14,917 bases of DNA. Origin: Bacteroidota bacterium (GTDB taxonomy: Bacteria > Bacteroidota > Bacteroidia > B-17B0 > B-17BO). Below the pieces are notes generated by a model, which was not told the origin of the DNA, did not search any database, and was given only the letters and a program-made list of their open reading frames with translations. The first letter of the stretch is position 1. Every line of letters begins with the position of its first letter. The stretch spans positions 1 to 14,917 of the forward strand of contig JANXRU010000215.1 of NCBI GenBank assembly GCA_025356715.1, given 5' to 3'. A program made the position numbers and the translations under genes. Below are positions 14,747 to 14,917 of the stretch, one piece after another.

Positions 14747-14917
14747 TTATTTTATTTCATAGTCGTCGCTATCCAGCATTACTGGAAATACTTTTCTAAA
14801 ATCACTTAAGTATGAAGTTGATAAGAGAATTGTTTCTGTTTTGTCGCTATTTGCCGTTATTGAATTTATGATTTCACCTCTTGGGTTTAAAACACTTGTA
14901 TCGCCAGAATGATTCAA
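14747..14917 (-). CDS. Carbon-nitrogen hydrolase (omega-amidase/YafV-like), C-terminal end only
   Basis: Only the last 56 residues are in the window; the rest lies past the right edge. The frame reads HSGDTSVLNPRGEIINSI near the edge and ends SDFRKVFPVMLDSDDYEIK before TAA (14747-14749). The (H/Y)SGDS-x-V-x-(D/N)P-x-GE string and the FRxxFPxxxDxDxxxI tail are typical of the nitrilase superfamily, especially the omega-amidase (YafV/NIT2-like) branch, which hydrolyses alpha-ketoglutaramate. The catalytic Glu-Lys-Cys residues are outside the window, so the subfamily is a tentative call. It shares the terminator with the converging secreted-protein gene. Confidence 0.75.
   Translation of the reverse strand: MNHSGDTSVLNPRGEIINSITANSDKTETILLSTSYLSDFRKVFPVMLDSDDYEIK

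Overview
The window looks like a chromosomal segment from a low-GC member of the Bacteroidota, probably a gliding or gliding-related lineage. The evidence is a gliding-motility lipoprotein (GldH), a secreted protein ending in the CHU_C / type B sorting domain of the type IX secretion system, promoters of the Bacteroidota form (TTTG, about 19 bases, TAnnTTTG), few clear Shine-Dalgarno sequences, and AT-rich inverted-repeat elements of a kind common between genes in this phylum. There are no tRNA or rRNA genes, CRISPR arrays, transposases or phage genes.

Left part (1-3060): a minus-strand ferrous-iron uptake pair, feoA and feoB, overlaps by 8 bases, and feoB runs off the left edge. A stretch of about 410 bases with a candidate inverted-repeat element (1601-1916) separates feoA from purQ (minus), which makes the glutaminase subunit for purine synthesis. 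The end of purQ appears to encode its own terminator hairpin. Upstream of purQ lies a second non-coding stretch of about 420 bases, with another inverted-repeat element (2768-2972). Its core is related to the first, in opposite orientation.

Middle (3061-8033): a large secreted tandem amidohydrolase (minus) is divergent from a plus-strand pair. The pair is a membrane SirB-like/cytochrome c fusion and, 6 bases later, the ribosome-associated GTPase hflX with a GTG start. The amidohydrolase start is better placed at 6108 than at an upstream TTG, because a promoter -7 box sits against that TTG.

Right part (8034-14917): ricT (PSP1 family) and gldH form an overlapping minus-strand pair. RicT carries a long histidine-, lysine- and proline-rich repeat tail. 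Next come a plus-strand short-chain dehydrogenase converging on a membrane-anchored glutathione peroxidase (minus), then a 1035-residue secreted nidogen/Ig-like/PKD/CHU_C protein with a strong promoter match, and a 16-bp-stem bidirectional terminator. The last is shared with the C-terminal end of a carbon-nitrogen hydrolase coming from the right edge (minus).

Most of this is ordinary housekeeping and surface biology. I see no convincing new multi-gene system. The points most worth a second look are the paired intergenic repeats around purQ, the RicT tail, the degenerate first half of the amidohydrolase, and the SirB-cytochrome c fusion beside hflX.
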